Below, one piece after another: positions 17,753-26,139 of a stretch of 64,000 nt of DNA. The notes under the pieces are model-generated. The model did no database searches, had not been told where the DNA came from, and saw only the letters and a list, made by a program, of their open reading frames with translations. Position numbers and translations under genes: made by a program. The stretch comes from VRUE01 sp963697805 (lineage in GTDB: Bacteria; Actinomycetota; Thermoleophilia; Solirubrobacterales; 70-9). The number at the start of each line of letters is the position of its first letter. The stretch's first letter is position 1. The DNA lies in the NCBI GenBank assembly GCA_963697805.1, contig CAVOPB010000001.1, positions 620,001-684,000 on the forward strand, written 5' to 3'.

Positions 17753-17774
17753 TCCCCTGGTTTTGGCCACCGTC

Positions 17775-18740
17775 CTAGGTCTCCGACCGCCGCATCACGA
17801 CATAACAGCAATCGCCACCACCAACCCTGTCACCGAGGAACACGAGCGGGAGCAAAGGAAGGCTGAGAGCGTAGGAAAGCCAGAGCTTCCACCCCGGGGT
17901 CCAGTGACCGGCGATCAGGAAGTGAAGGCTGTAGGCAGTGGAGATCGCGGTCGAGCTCGTTCCGATCGCTCGCACCTCGAGGTCCAGCTGTTTCGCCAGG
18001 TTGCCGAGGGCTCGGGGTGAGAAGTGCTGTTGGTGGCGGGGAAGGTCCAGGCCAAACCAACGATTCCGAAACAGCAGGCGTCTCTGCCAGCAGGCCCAAT
18101 TCGGCACTTCGATGACCAGCGAACCATCCGGCGCAAGCAGCGAACGGGCGCGTCGGAGGGCGCTGATCGGATCAGGTATGTGCTCCAGCGAGTGCTGGAA
18201 GGTGATGGCCTGGAAGAACTCCGCCGGCCACGGTTGGTCATCCACCGTGCCGTGATGGACCTCCGCTCCTCTTCGCGAGGTGGCGTCGATCGCCGCGCGG
18301 CTGGGGTCGATCCCATGGGTCGTCCAGCCTCTACCCGCGAAATGCCCCAGCAGCCCTCCGCTGCCGCAGCCGACGTCAAGTATTCGCCCCACCGGGCTGC
18401 CGACATCCTTGAATGGGTGGCTTCGATAGCGGCGATCGGCACTTCGCCGCCGGTACCTATCCCTGAGGCGGTGTAGGGCGTTTCCACTTCGCTCATCTGA
18501 GTGTTCGTAGAAATCCTCGTAGTACTCGTCGGGGTAGTAGCGGCCCAGCGAGGCTTGGTCGAGCTGGGGCACCGTCAGCCCAAATTCGCATGCGGCGCAT
18601 TCCACGACCGTGAATGGCCCCTCTCCGGTCACGAGCCGATCAAGCGCCTTCACGTGCGTCGGCTCGAGGGCGCTGCCGCAGATCGGGCAATCTGAGCCCG
18701 CACCCGACGAGTCTCTGTAGGGTTCCGCCCGTCCGCCCAC
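17775..18740 (-). CDS. Class I SAM-dependent methyltransferase with N-terminal zinc-ribbon
   Basis: The N-terminus has CPICGS and later CAACEFG, a four-cysteine zinc-ribbon as found in sugar or antibiotic-pathway methyltransferases. The Rossmann core follows: ILDVGCGSGGLL for SAM binding, FQHSLEHIPDP and the VIEVPN strand, then a hydrophobic C-terminal stretch. The frame is open upstream to 18926, but that would overlap the divergent gene at 18772; GTG 18740 or TTG 18743 are the best starts, giving about 321 residues. It may methylate a sugar or lipid-linked intermediate. Start uncertain, family confident. Confidence 0.82.
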   Translation of the reverse strand: MGGRAEPYRDSSGAGSDCPICGSALEPTHVKALDRLVTGEGPFTVVECAACEFGLTVPQLDQASLGRYYPDEYYEDFYEHSDERSGNALHRLRDRYRRRSADRRYRSHPFKDVGSPVGRILDVGCGSGGLLGHFAGRGWTTHGIDPSRAAIDATSRRGAEVHHGTVDDQPWPAEFFQAITFQHSLEHIPDPISALRRARSLLAPDGSLVIEVPNWACWQRRLLFRNRWFGLDLPRHQQHFSPRALGNLAKQLDLEVRAIGTSSTAISTAYSLHFLIAGHWTPGWKLWLSYALSLPLLPLVFLGDRVGGGDCCYVVMRRSET

Positions 18741-18771
18741 CAAGTCGATTCCATCACCAATTGCTCCAATC

Positions 18772-21213
18772 GTGTCGCTGATCGTCTCGTGGGTTCTCTT
18801 CCCGCTCGTCCTGGCGGCGATCGGCGTCGGATTGGGCGCGCTCGTCGAGCGCGCGGGTGGAGACAGGCTGAGCGATGCTCTGCTGCTCCCGCTGGGCCTG
18901 GCGGCGGCAATCGTCATCGCCGGCACCCTGAACGCCTTCTCCGCGACCGAATCGTGGGCGGTGCCGGTGGTGACGGTGGCGGCGCTCGCGGGGCTCGTAC
19001 TTGCGTGGAAAGGGCAGCAGTGGCCGGGCGCCTGGCCACTGATCGTGGCCGTGGGGGCGCTCCTCGCCTATGGAGCTCCGGTGATCCTCTCCGGTCAGGC
19101 GACCTTCGCGGGGTACGTGAAGCTCGACGACACGGCCTACTGGTTCAACGTCGTCGACCACCTGTTCGGGCAATCGAACTCGGCGATCGACGCGATCCCG
19201 TCCACCTACTCGCTCACCGACCTCGGCCAGAACTACCCGCGGGGCTCGTTCATCCTTCCCGGGATCGGGCGGACCCTGGTGGGGGCGGACATCGCCTGGG
19301 TCTTCCAGCCCTTCCTGGCGTTCTGCGGCGCGGCCGTCGGCCTCTGTGTCTATGCCCTGATCGAGCCGTTGGTCTCCTCCGTCCGAGTCCGGACACTGGT
19401 CGCCTTCCTCTCCTCCCAATCGGCCCTCCTCTACGGCTACAGCCTCTGGGGCGGCGTGAAGGAGCTGGCATCGGCGTTCCTGCTCGTGCTGATGGTCGCG
19501 CTCGCCGCCGCCGTGATCGCCAGGCGGCCGACAAGCGTCAGGGGCTTCATCCCGCTCGGGGTCGCGGCCGGGGCCCTGATCCAGACACTCGGCATCGGTG
19601 CCGCGGCCTGGGTCGGCCTCACCCTGGGGGCCGTCGCGGTCTTCTGGCTGGTCTCCGAATGGAACCGTGAAGAGCTGGGAAAAAGAATCGCCTGGATCGT
19701 GGCGCTCGGAGTGGTCACCGCCGCCTGCATGGTGCCGGTCTGGCTGGTCCTCAGCGAATTCCTCTCCACCGACTCCGGCCTCTTCTCGAGCGGCCAGTCC
19801 GAACAGACCAAACTCGGAAACCTGATCGAGCCGCTGAGCGGCTTCCAATTGGCGGGGATCTGGCCGGTGGGCGACTTCAGGCTCTCGCCACCCGATCTGC
19901 CGACCATTCTCCTGATCGGACTGGTTCTGATCGCAGCCATCGGCGCGCTCTGGGTCAGCCTCCGTCGGCGTGTCTATGGACTGGCGCTGTACCTCGCGGT
20001 GGGGCTGGGCGGCTGCGCCTCCATCTACCTGCTCGGCGCCACCCCCTGGGTGATCGCGAAGACGCTGGCGATCTCCGCCCCGGCGCTGCTGGCGGCCGGG
20101 CTGACCGGCGCGGCGATGCTGTGGAGCAGGCGCCGGGCCGGAGTCGTGCTGGTCGTGGCGCTCGCATTCGGGGTGCTCTGGTCCAACGCCCTCGCCTACA
20201 GGGACGTCCTGCTCGCCCCGCGAGAGCGGCTGTCTGAGCTGCAGAAGATCGGCGAGCGCCTCGACGGGAGGGCCCCGACCCTTCTCAACCAGTACGAGAT
20301 CTACGGCAACGCGCACTTCCTCCGCAAGGGCGCACCGGTCGGCCCCGCCGAATACCGCCCGGCCACGCTCGCTCTGCGGGACGGAGCCGTGTTGACCAAG
20401 TCCGCCTGGGCCGACCTCGATTCGCTTCCCCTCGAGACGATCGAGGAATACCCGTCGATCGTCACCCCGAACTCGCCCTCGGAAAGCCAACCGCCCTCCA
20501 ACTACCGGCGCGTCTGGGAAGGCGACTACTACAGCCTCTGGCAACGCGACCCGATTCCATTCACAACGGTCCTCGAGCATGTTCCGTTCGGGGAATCGAG
20601 ACAGCTTCCCTACTGCGGAAACACCCAGACGGGCGAATCGAAGTCGCTCTGCTCGGTCAATCCGATCGCGGTTCCGGCCTGCTCGAAAATCGAAGAGATC
20701 GCCGATCGCGCGGCGGCCAAGGGTGGAAACCTCGTTGCCAGCATCCGTCCCGCGCCGATCGTCGCGCGCGGAGACGAAACGCTTTGGCCAGGCCCCTGGT
20801 ACCACGATCCCGCCGGCCACACGATCACCGCGACGACGCCCGGGGACGTCAACGCCAAGATCGTGGTCGACAGCCCGCAGCGCTATGAACTGTGGCTCGG
20901 GGGAACGTTCACACGCGGCTTCGAGGTCAGTGTCGATGGCAAGTCGCTCGGAAGCGTCGAGAACGAGCCGGCCTCGATCGGGGGATATGCGCCGGTGGGC
21001 CGGGTCTTTCTGACCGCGGGGGTCCACGATTTCATCCTGCGCTACCCGGGGTCCGACCTGACGCCGGGCAGCGGCAACAACGCGTCCACGCAGCTGCAGA
21101 CGATCGCCCTCGCGAAGGAACTGCCGCGGCCCCAGCGGGTGACCGTCTCCCCGGACCAGGCTCGTGAGCTCTGCGGGCGACCGCTCGACTGGGTCGAGAT
21201 CGTCGTCGGCTGA
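18772..21213 (+). CDS. Large polytopic membrane protein, GT-C-like glycosyltransferase
   Basis: The 813-residue protein, GTG start at 18772, has about 11-12 hydrophobic segments over its first 480 residues and a soluble extracytoplasmic C-terminal domain of about 330 residues with several cysteines. After the first helices it contains KLDDTAYWFNV, an Asp-Asp motif as in GT-C enzymes. It resembles uncharacterised actinobacterial membrane proteins annotated near cell-wall glycan genes. It likely transfers sugars from polyprenyl-phosphate donors outside the membrane. Divergent from the methyltransferase and convergent with a GT2 gene. Function is inferred from topology and context. Confidence 0.72.
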   Translation: MSLIVSWVLFPLVLAAIGVGLGALVERAGGDRLSDALLLPLGLAAAIVIAGTLNAFSATESWAVPVVTVAALAGLVLAWKGQQWPGAWPLIVAVGALLAYGAPVILSGQATFAGYVKLDDTAYWFNVVDHLFGQSNSAIDAIPSTYSLTDLGQNYPRGSFILPGIGRTLVGADIAWVFQPFLAFCGAAVGLCVYALIEPLVSSVRVRTLVAFLSSQSALLYGYSLWGGVKELASAFLLVLMVALAAAVIARRPTSVRGFIPLGVAAGALIQTLGIGAAAWVGLTLGAVAVFWLVSEWNREELGKRIAWIVALGVVTAACMVPVWLVLSEFLSTDSGLFSSGQSEQTKLGNLIEPLSGFQLAGIWPVGDFRLSPPDLPTILLIGLVLIAAIGALWVSLRRRVYGLALYLAVGLGGCASIYLLGATPWVIAKTLAISAPALLAAGLTGAAMLWSRRRAGVVLVVALAFGVLWSNALAYRDVLLAPRERLSELQKIGERLDGRAPTLLNQYEIYGNAHFLRKGAPVGPAEYRPATLALRDGAVLTKSAWADLDSLPLETIEEYPSIVTPNSPSESQPPSNYRRVWEGDYYSLWQRDPIPFTTVLEHVPFGESRQLPYCGNTQTGESKSLCSVNPIAVPACSKIEEIADRAAAKGGNLVASIRPAPIVARGDETLWPGPWYHDPAGHTITATTPGDVNAKIVVDSPQRYELWLGGTFTRGFEVSVDGKSLGSVENEPASIGGYAPVGRVFLTAGVHDFILRYPGSDLTPGSGNNASTQLQTIALAKELPRPQRVTVSPDQARELCGRPLDWVEIVVG

Positions 21214-21217
21214 AGCC

Positions 21218-22243
21218 TCAGCTGCCCAGCAGCCTGCGCACAATCCGCCAGTAGCCCCGCAGGAGCAGGCGGACGGGAGCAGAGCGCGCCGCGGCCGGGA
21301 TGAACTGGGAGTCAAGGTCGGGGGTCAACCACGAGGCGAACTCGGCGGCGGTGATGGTCCGGGTCGCCTGGAGCTCGCGCCGCTCGCGCCGCAGCCGCGG
21401 CAGCCAGCGGATGACGTCGCCATAGGCCCTCAGCTTTTGGCGGCCCCAGCCCCCGCCGAGTGCGGCCACCATGAGCGCCAACTCGGTCGCGATCAGGGCT
21501 GGGGCGAGAAGGAAAAGGAGGCGAGACGGGTAGTTGCGGATCAGGACGGCCCAGCGGTTGCGCTCGAGCCAGCGCCACTTGTGGTCGCGGGCGCCGAACT
21601 CGTACTCGTGGTCGACCAGTGCTGACGGCTCGATACCGATCGCGCCTCCGGCCATCCGCAGCCGCAGGGAGAGATCGACGTCCTCGCAGTAGAGGAAGAA
21701 CGGAGCGGGAAAGCCACCGAGGACCTCCCAGGTCCGACGGGGAATCGCCAGGCAGGCCCCGGAGAGGGTGGGAACCTCGCGGGCGGGCGGCGCCGCCTCG
21801 ATCGGCCGGCCATGGGCGCCGGCCCAGACGATGCCGGTGAAGTGGATCGGGTTGCCGGCCGAGTTGATTCGGGCGCCACCATCGTCGGCGACAAGGCCCT
21901 GCCAGGCGGCCCAACCTCTCTCCTCCTGCCAGGGACGGCGGATCGCGTCGCCCCAGCCAGGCATCGGCATCGCGTCGGGATTGAGGATGACAAGGAGGTC
22001 GCCGGTCGCCTCGGCGCCGCCGATGTTGCAGCCAACCGCAAAGCCGGCGTTACAGCCCACCCGCACGACGCGCGCCGATGGAAACAGCTCGGCGACGAGG
22101 GCGGGGGACCCGTCGGAGGAGTCGTTGTCGATGACGATCAGCTCGTCCCCGTCGCTCAACTCGGCACTCACCGCCGGCAGGGTCCTTCTCAGCTCCCGGC
22201 CGTTGTTCCAGGAGACGATCAGGACGGAGAGAGTGGGACGCAC
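21218..22243 (-). CDS. GT2-family glycosyltransferase (rhamnosyltransferase-like)
   Basis: This 341-residue protein starts at GTG 22243 with LSVLIVSWNNGRELRRTL. It carries VIDNDSSDGS for nucleotide binding, VGCNAGFAVGCN, LLVILNPDAMP as the metal-binding acidic motif, and FFLYCEDVDLSLRL near the catalytic base, the signature order of WbbL-like rhamnosyltransferases. A hydrophobic stretch near residue 250 and a basic C-terminus suggest membrane association. It probably builds the repeat unit exported by the flippase upstream. Confidence 0.9.
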   Translation of the reverse strand: MRPTLSVLIVSWNNGRELRRTLPAVSAELSDGDELIVIDNDSSDGSPALVAELFPSARVVRVGCNAGFAVGCNIGGAEATGDLLVILNPDAMPMPGWGDAIRRPWQEERGWAAWQGLVADDGGARINSAGNPIHFTGIVWAGAHGRPIEAAPPAREVPTLSGACLAIPRRTWEVLGGFPAPFFLYCEDVDLSLRLRMAGGAIGIEPSALVDHEYEFGARDHKWRWLERNRWAVLIRNYPSRLLFLLAPALIATELALMVAALGGGWGRQKLRAYGDVIRWLPRLRRERRELQATRTITAAEFASWLTPDLDSQFIPAAARSAPVRLLLRGYWRIVRRLLGS

Positions 22244-22251
22244 GGCCCCCG

Positions 22252-22614
22252 CTAGTGAACTTTGCGCAGCCGGGTTCGCTGCTCCTGCTTTTCCACCACC
22301 TGCCCGATCAGCTTTTTCACATTGGAGTCGCCGACGACCTTGATGTGGCCGGTCTCCCAGGCCTTGCGGTAGCTCTTGATCGTGCCCGCCTCGGCCAGCT
22401 CGTTGAACTGGGCTCGGTCGATCTCGACCAGGATCCGCTCATCCTGGGCGAGGTCCTTGGTGATCTTCGGCCCGGGCACCTCGACCCGGTAGAGCTGGAT
22501 GTCGCCGCGTCCCTTCAGTTCCAGCCCGAAGACGAGTTTCAGTTTCTGCAGCGCCGGGACCTCCTGTTGGAACCGCTCGACTGCGGCCCGTATCTGATCG
22601 GGGGTCGACGCCAT
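22252..22614 (-). CDS. SCP2 sterol-carrier-like lipid-binding protein
   Basis: A 120-residue protein with the SCP2-like fold pattern: VFGLELKGRGDIQLYRVEV, ILVEIDRAQFNELA and GHIKVVGDSNVKKLIGQV. Single-domain members bind acyl chains or acyl-CoA. It lies four bases downstream of an acyl-CoA dehydrogenase gene on the same strand, which suggests an operon and a role in presenting fatty acyl substrates. Confidence 0.85.
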   Translation of the reverse strand: MASTPDQIRAAVERFQQEVPALQKLKLVFGLELKGRGDIQLYRVEVPGPKITKDLAQDERILVEIDRAQFNELAEAGTIKSYRKAWETGHIKVVGDSNVKKLIGQVVEKQEQRTRLRKVH

Positions 22615-22617
22615 CGC

Positions 22618-23832
22618 CTAGATCTTGTGCCGCTGGAGCATCTTCTTGCCGATCACCATGCGCTGGATCTCCGAGGTCCCCTCGCCGATCAGCAGCAGCG
22701 GCGCGTCGCGGTAGAGGCGCTCGATCTCGTACTCCTTCGAGTAGCCGTAGCCGCCATGGATCCGGAAGCTTTCCTCGACGCAGAACTTGCCTGTCTCCGA
22801 GGCGAGGAGCTTCGCCATCCCCGCCTCGAGGTCCGAGCGCTCGCCCGCGTCCTTCATCCGAGCGGCCTTGCGGGTGAGGAGCCGCGCCGCCTCGACCTGC
22901 GTCGCCATGTCGGCGATCTTGAACTGAATCGCCTGATGCTGGGCGATCGGCTTGCCGAAGGTCTTCCGTTCCTGGCTGTAGCGGAGGGCGAGCTCGAGCG
23001 CCCGCTGGGCGATGCCGACGCCGCGGGCGGCGACGTTGACGCGGCCGACCTCGAGGGCGTCCATCATCTGGATGAAGCCCTGGCCGATTCCGCTCTCCTC
23101 GCCGCCGAGCACGCGCTCGGGTGGGCAGCGGTAGCCGTCGTAGACGAGCTCGGTCGACTCGACGCCCTTGTAGCCCATCTTCTTGATCTTCGGGGGCACG
23201 GTGAGGCCGGCGAAGTCGCCCTCGTTGACTTCCTTCCAGGGCTCCTTCTCGGTGATGAAGCAGGTCATCCCCTTGTACGGCGGGTCGGCCTTGGGATCGG
23301 TCCGCATCAGGACGAAGACGACGCTCGACCCGAGCCCGTTCGTCACCCACATCTTCTGGCCGTTCAGCTCCCAGGCCCCGTCGTCGCCCTTCGTCGCGGT
23401 CGCCTTGATCCCCTGGACGTCGGAGCCGACCTCGGGCTCCGAGAGCGAGAAGGCGGCGCGGATCTCGCCGGTCGCCATCTTCGGCAGGAAGTGGTCCTTC
23501 TGCTCATCGGTGCCGAACTTCATCAGCAGGTAGGAGCCGATGAAGTGGGTGTTGACGACGCCGGAGATCGAGATCCAGCCGCGCGAGAGCTCTTCGACGA
23601 TCATCGAGTAGGTCGTCAGGTCGAGCCCCATCCCGCCGTACTCCTCGGGGATCGTGACCCCGAACAGGCCCAGCTCCTTCATCTGCTCGACGATCGGCTC
23701 CGGGAAGGTGTCCTCGTGGTCGTAATGCTCGGCATTGGGGAGGATCTGCTCGTCGACGAACTGGCGCACCATCTCGGTGATGTCGCGCTGGATGTCGGTC
23801 TGCTCGGCGTACGCGGCGGTCTCTACGGCCAT
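22618..23832 (-). CDS. Acyl-CoA dehydrogenase
   Basis: ATG 23832 with CAGGAG upstream is preferred to the ATG at 23868. The 404-residue flavoprotein contains VTIPEEYGGMGLD, the FAD-binding SEPEVGSDVQGI and KMWVTNG segments, ERKTFGKPIA, and the catalytic glutamate in LLIGEGTSEIQ. It oxidises acyl-CoA to trans-2-enoyl-CoA and passes electrons to ETF in the cytoplasm. Chain-length preference cannot be read from sequence. It is the first gene of an apparent operon with the SCP2 gene. Confidence 0.95.
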   Translation of the reverse strand: MAVETAAYAEQTDIQRDITEMVRQFVDEQILPNAEHYDHEDTFPEPIVEQMKELGLFGVTIPEEYGGMGLDLTTYSMIVEELSRGWISISGVVNTHFIGSYLLMKFGTDEQKDHFLPKMATGEIRAAFSLSEPEVGSDVQGIKATATKGDDGAWELNGQKMWVTNGLGSSVVFVLMRTDPKADPPYKGMTCFITEKEPWKEVNEGDFAGLTVPPKIKKMGYKGVESTELVYDGYRCPPERVLGGEESGIGQGFIQMMDALEVGRVNVAARGVGIAQRALELALRYSQERKTFGKPIAQHQAIQFKIADMATQVEAARLLTRKAARMKDAGERSDLEAGMAKLLASETGKFCVEESFRIHGGYGYSKEYEIERLYRDAPLLLIGEGTSEIQRMVIGKKMLQRHKI

Positions 23833-23900
23833 GGCTCCTGCTCGGGTCGGTTTGCGGTCGAACGCCAAGGATATAGACGGCGCGAGGGCCGCACGCGGAG

Positions 23901-24320
23901 TCAGCTCCAGGTTGCGCGGTCCGTCGGTGGGCCGCCCCAGACCGGGGGGATGTCCGGCGATTTCTGCAGCTTCTTCAGCCGAGCGGCGAGGCGGTCGGCG
24001 CGGGCGCTGAAGTCGCGCAGGCTGTCGTCCTCTTTCGCCGGCGCCGGCCCACCCCGCGGCGCGACCTCGGTGGCCGCCGGGGTCGGCGGGGCGCTCCGCT
24101 CCAGCATCGCCGCGCTTGCCTTCTCCGCCAGCTCGGCGGCGCGCTTCGCCTGCTCTGCCGCATCGATCGCGGCGGCGCCCACCGTCATCACGGCCGCCTC
24201 CGAGGCGCGGGCAGTCGCCAGCGCCTCGTCGATCCGGGCCACCAGCTCGTTCAACAGCGGCGGCCGAGCGTCCTCGGGCAGGATCCAGTCCCGCGTGCTG
24301 TCGCGCTCACCGGCCTCCAT
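23901..24320 (-). CDS. Hypothetical alanine-rich helical protein
   Basis: 139 residues with no signal peptide. Residues about 25-75 are rich in Ala, Glu and Lys and would form a long helix or coiled coil (IDEALATARASEAAV, AEQAKRAAELAEKAS). A Pro-rich linker and a second helical segment (ARADRLAARLKKLQK) follow. I recognise no family. Its start overlaps the end of the upstream deacetylase gene by 14 bases, so the two are probably co-transcribed. Codon use resembles the neighbours, which supports it being real. Confidence 0.6.
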   Translation of the reverse strand: MEAGERDSTRDWILPEDARPPLLNELVARIDEALATARASEAAVMTVGAAAIDAAEQAKRAAELAEKASAAMLERSAPPTPAATEVAPRGGPAPAKEDDSLRDFSARADRLAARLKKLQKSPDIPPVWGGPPTDRATWS

Positions 24321-24999
24321 CTCCCCCTGAATCTAGGGCGCCGCGAGGCGGCAAACTCCGATCGACGGAACGAACGTCCGCGAACGAGCGCAGCTCGACC
24401 CCGCCGGCGACAATCGCCGCTGCAACGTCCCGATCGCAGAGCGTCTGCAGCTCGAGTTCACGCTCGCCCGCGTAGGAGGTCTCCTCGCCGACCCCGCGTC
24501 CCGGGTGGCAGCCGAGCTCCGTCCATCCCGCCGGGAGGGCCTCGATCAGGGAGATCAGGTGCTCGACCGATACCCGCTCCGGCGCCGACCTGCCCTCCAC
24601 CTGTCCGAAGAATCGATGCTCGTAGCGAATCCCGCGCGCCCGCAGCGGCACTCCCAGATCATCGGCGAGGAGCCCTGCTATCGCGCTCACCGGCTCGTTC
24701 ATGTGGGCATGGTGGTGGGAGTCGAGATGGGTGGGGTCGATCCCCATCAGTACCCGGAATGCATCGAGTTGATCACGGCAGGCCCGATCCAGGGCCTTCT
24801 CGTCGCGGCCGACGTCGTCGAGGTCGAGGTGCAGGCCGATCGCCAGGTCCGGGTGACGCCGTGCCTCCTCAGCCGCGGCGCCCGCGCCGGGCCTCAGCGC
24901 CATCAGGCTCGCGCTGGTCACGATTCCGTGCTCGTGCGCCTCGAAGACGCCGGCGTTGACGCCGGCCGAGAGCCCCAGGTCATCGGCGTTGACGATCAA
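24307..24999 (-). CDS. ChbG/HpnK (YdjC)-family carbohydrate deacetylase
   Basis: The TTG start at 24999 gives IVNADDLGLSAGVN, the conserved metal-binding Asp-Asp. LDSHHHAHMN supplies the histidines and LGCHPGRG a later family motif, in 230 residues. These enzymes remove acetyl groups from chito-oligosaccharides or lipid-linked amino sugars (HpnK acts on hopanoids). The location near polysaccharide genes suggests a glycan or glycolipid substrate. The start codon is unusual but the N-terminus matches the family exactly. Confidence 0.88.
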   Translation of the reverse strand: MIVNADDLGLSAGVNAGVFEAHEHGIVTSASLMALRPGAGAAAEEARRHPDLAIGLHLDLDDVGRDEKALDRACRDQLDAFRVLMGIDPTHLDSHHHAHMNEPVSAIAGLLADDLGVPLRARGIRYEHRFFGQVEGRSAPERVSVEHLISLIEALPAGWTELGCHPGRGVGEETSYAGERELELQTLCDRDVAAAIVAGGVELRSFADVRSVDRSLPPRGALDSGGDGGR

Positions 25000-25064
25000 C
25001 GTTAGATTTCCCGGCGGCGATCCGATGGTCGCCCGATGATGACGACCCCTACCCCAGGAGCAGC

Positions 25065-26117
25065 TTGAGACACCCCAGAGATTTCTTCCAGGCGCAGGCG
25101 ATCGGCGCCCCCGAGCCGTTGCGCGAGATCCCGGTCAAGCCGTCGCGGATGATCCACTTCCTCGACTTCTCGAACCCGAAGATGGTCGCCAAGGCGTCCG
25201 ACATCGCCGCCCAGACCGACATCCTGCTCGGCAATCTCGAGGACGCGATCCCGGTCGATCGCAAGGAGGCGGCCCGCCAGGGCCTGATCCAGGCCGCGAA
25301 GGAGTCCGACTTCGGCCAGACCTCGCTCTGGACCCGGGTCAACTCGCTCGAGAGCCCCTGGGTCCTCGACGACCTGACCACGCTCGTCACCGAGATCGGC
25401 GACCAGCTCGAGGTCGTGATGGTCCCGAAGGTCGAGGGCGACTGGGACATCCACTACGTCGACCGTCTCCTCGCCCAGCTCGAGGCCAAGGCCAAGCTCG
25501 AGCGGCCGATCCTGATCCACGCCATCCTCGAGACCGCCCAGGGCGTCGTCAACGTCGAGGAGATCGCCTGCGCCAGCCCCCGGATGCAGGGGATGAGCTT
25601 CGGCCCCGCCGACCTCGCCGCCTCGCGGCGGATGAAGACGACCCGGGTCGGCGGCGGCCACCCCGGCTACCGGGTGATGGAGGACCCCGCCGACCCCGAC
25701 AATCCCGAGGCCGACCGGGTCAGCGCCCAGCAGGACCTCTGGCACTACTCGATCGGCCGCATGGTCGACGCCTGCGCCTCGGCCGGGATCCTGCCGTTCT
25801 ACGGCCCGTTCGGGGACATCAAGGACACCGCCGGCTGCGAGACCCAGTTCCGCGCCGCCTTCCTGATGGGCTGCGTCGGCGCCTGGTCGCTGCACCCGGC
25901 CCAGATCGCGATCGCGAAGAAGGTCTTCAGCCCGCCGCCGGAGGAGGTCAGGTTCGCGAAGAAGGTGCTGGAGGCGATTCCCGACGGCGCCGGCGTCCAC
26001 ATGATCGACGGCAAGATGCAGGACGACGCGACCTGGAAGCAGTGCAAGGTGATGGTCGAGCTCGCCGAACTCCTCGCCAAGAAGGACCCGGAGCTGGCCG
26101 AGGCCTACGAGCTCTGA
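25065..26117 (+). CDS. mcl: L-malyl-CoA/beta-methylmalyl-CoA (citramalyl-CoA) lyase, Mcl-type
   Basis: AGGAG precedes a TTG start at 25065. The 350-residue HpcH/HpaI-fold protein matches the long Mcl subtype known from Chloroflexus: AIGAPEPLREIPVKPSR near the N-terminus, LLGNLEDAIPVDRKEAA, VNSLESPWVLDD, MVPKVEGDWDIH, FGPADLAASRRMKTTRVGGG and MIDGKMQDDATWKQ. Such enzymes reversibly cleave malyl-CoA to acetyl-CoA and glyoxylate, methylmalyl-CoA to propionyl-CoA and glyoxylate, and citramalyl-CoA to acetyl-CoA and pyruvate. The gene is convergent with PEP carboxykinase. Which reaction dominates here is not known; it may serve glyoxylate or propionate assimilation. Confidence 0.9.
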   Translation: MRHPRDFFQAQAIGAPEPLREIPVKPSRMIHFLDFSNPKMVAKASDIAAQTDILLGNLEDAIPVDRKEAARQGLIQAAKESDFGQTSLWTRVNSLESPWVLDDLTTLVTEIGDQLEVVMVPKVEGDWDIHYVDRLLAQLEAKAKLERPILIHAILETAQGVVNVEEIACASPRMQGMSFGPADLAASRRMKTTRVGGGHPGYRVMEDPADPDNPEADRVSAQQDLWHYSIGRMVDACASAGILPFYGPFGDIKDTAGCETQFRAAFLMGCVGAWSLHPAQIAIAKKVFSPPPEEVRFAKKVLEAIPDGAGVHMIDGKMQDDATWKQCKVMVELAELLAKKDPELAEAYEL

Positions 26118-26139
26118 GGTCGCCCATCTTGAGCTGAAC

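Noticed and set aside
18754..21315. An 853-codon antisense frame opposite the large membrane protein
   Set aside because: No recognisable domain. The sense strand encodes a coherent polytopic protein with a DD motif.
22255..24330. A 691-codon plus-strand frame opposite the SCP2 and acyl-CoA dehydrogenase genes
   Set aside because: It spans three genes and their gaps, and its composition is typical of antisense GC-rich sequence. The minus-strand genes are clearly real.
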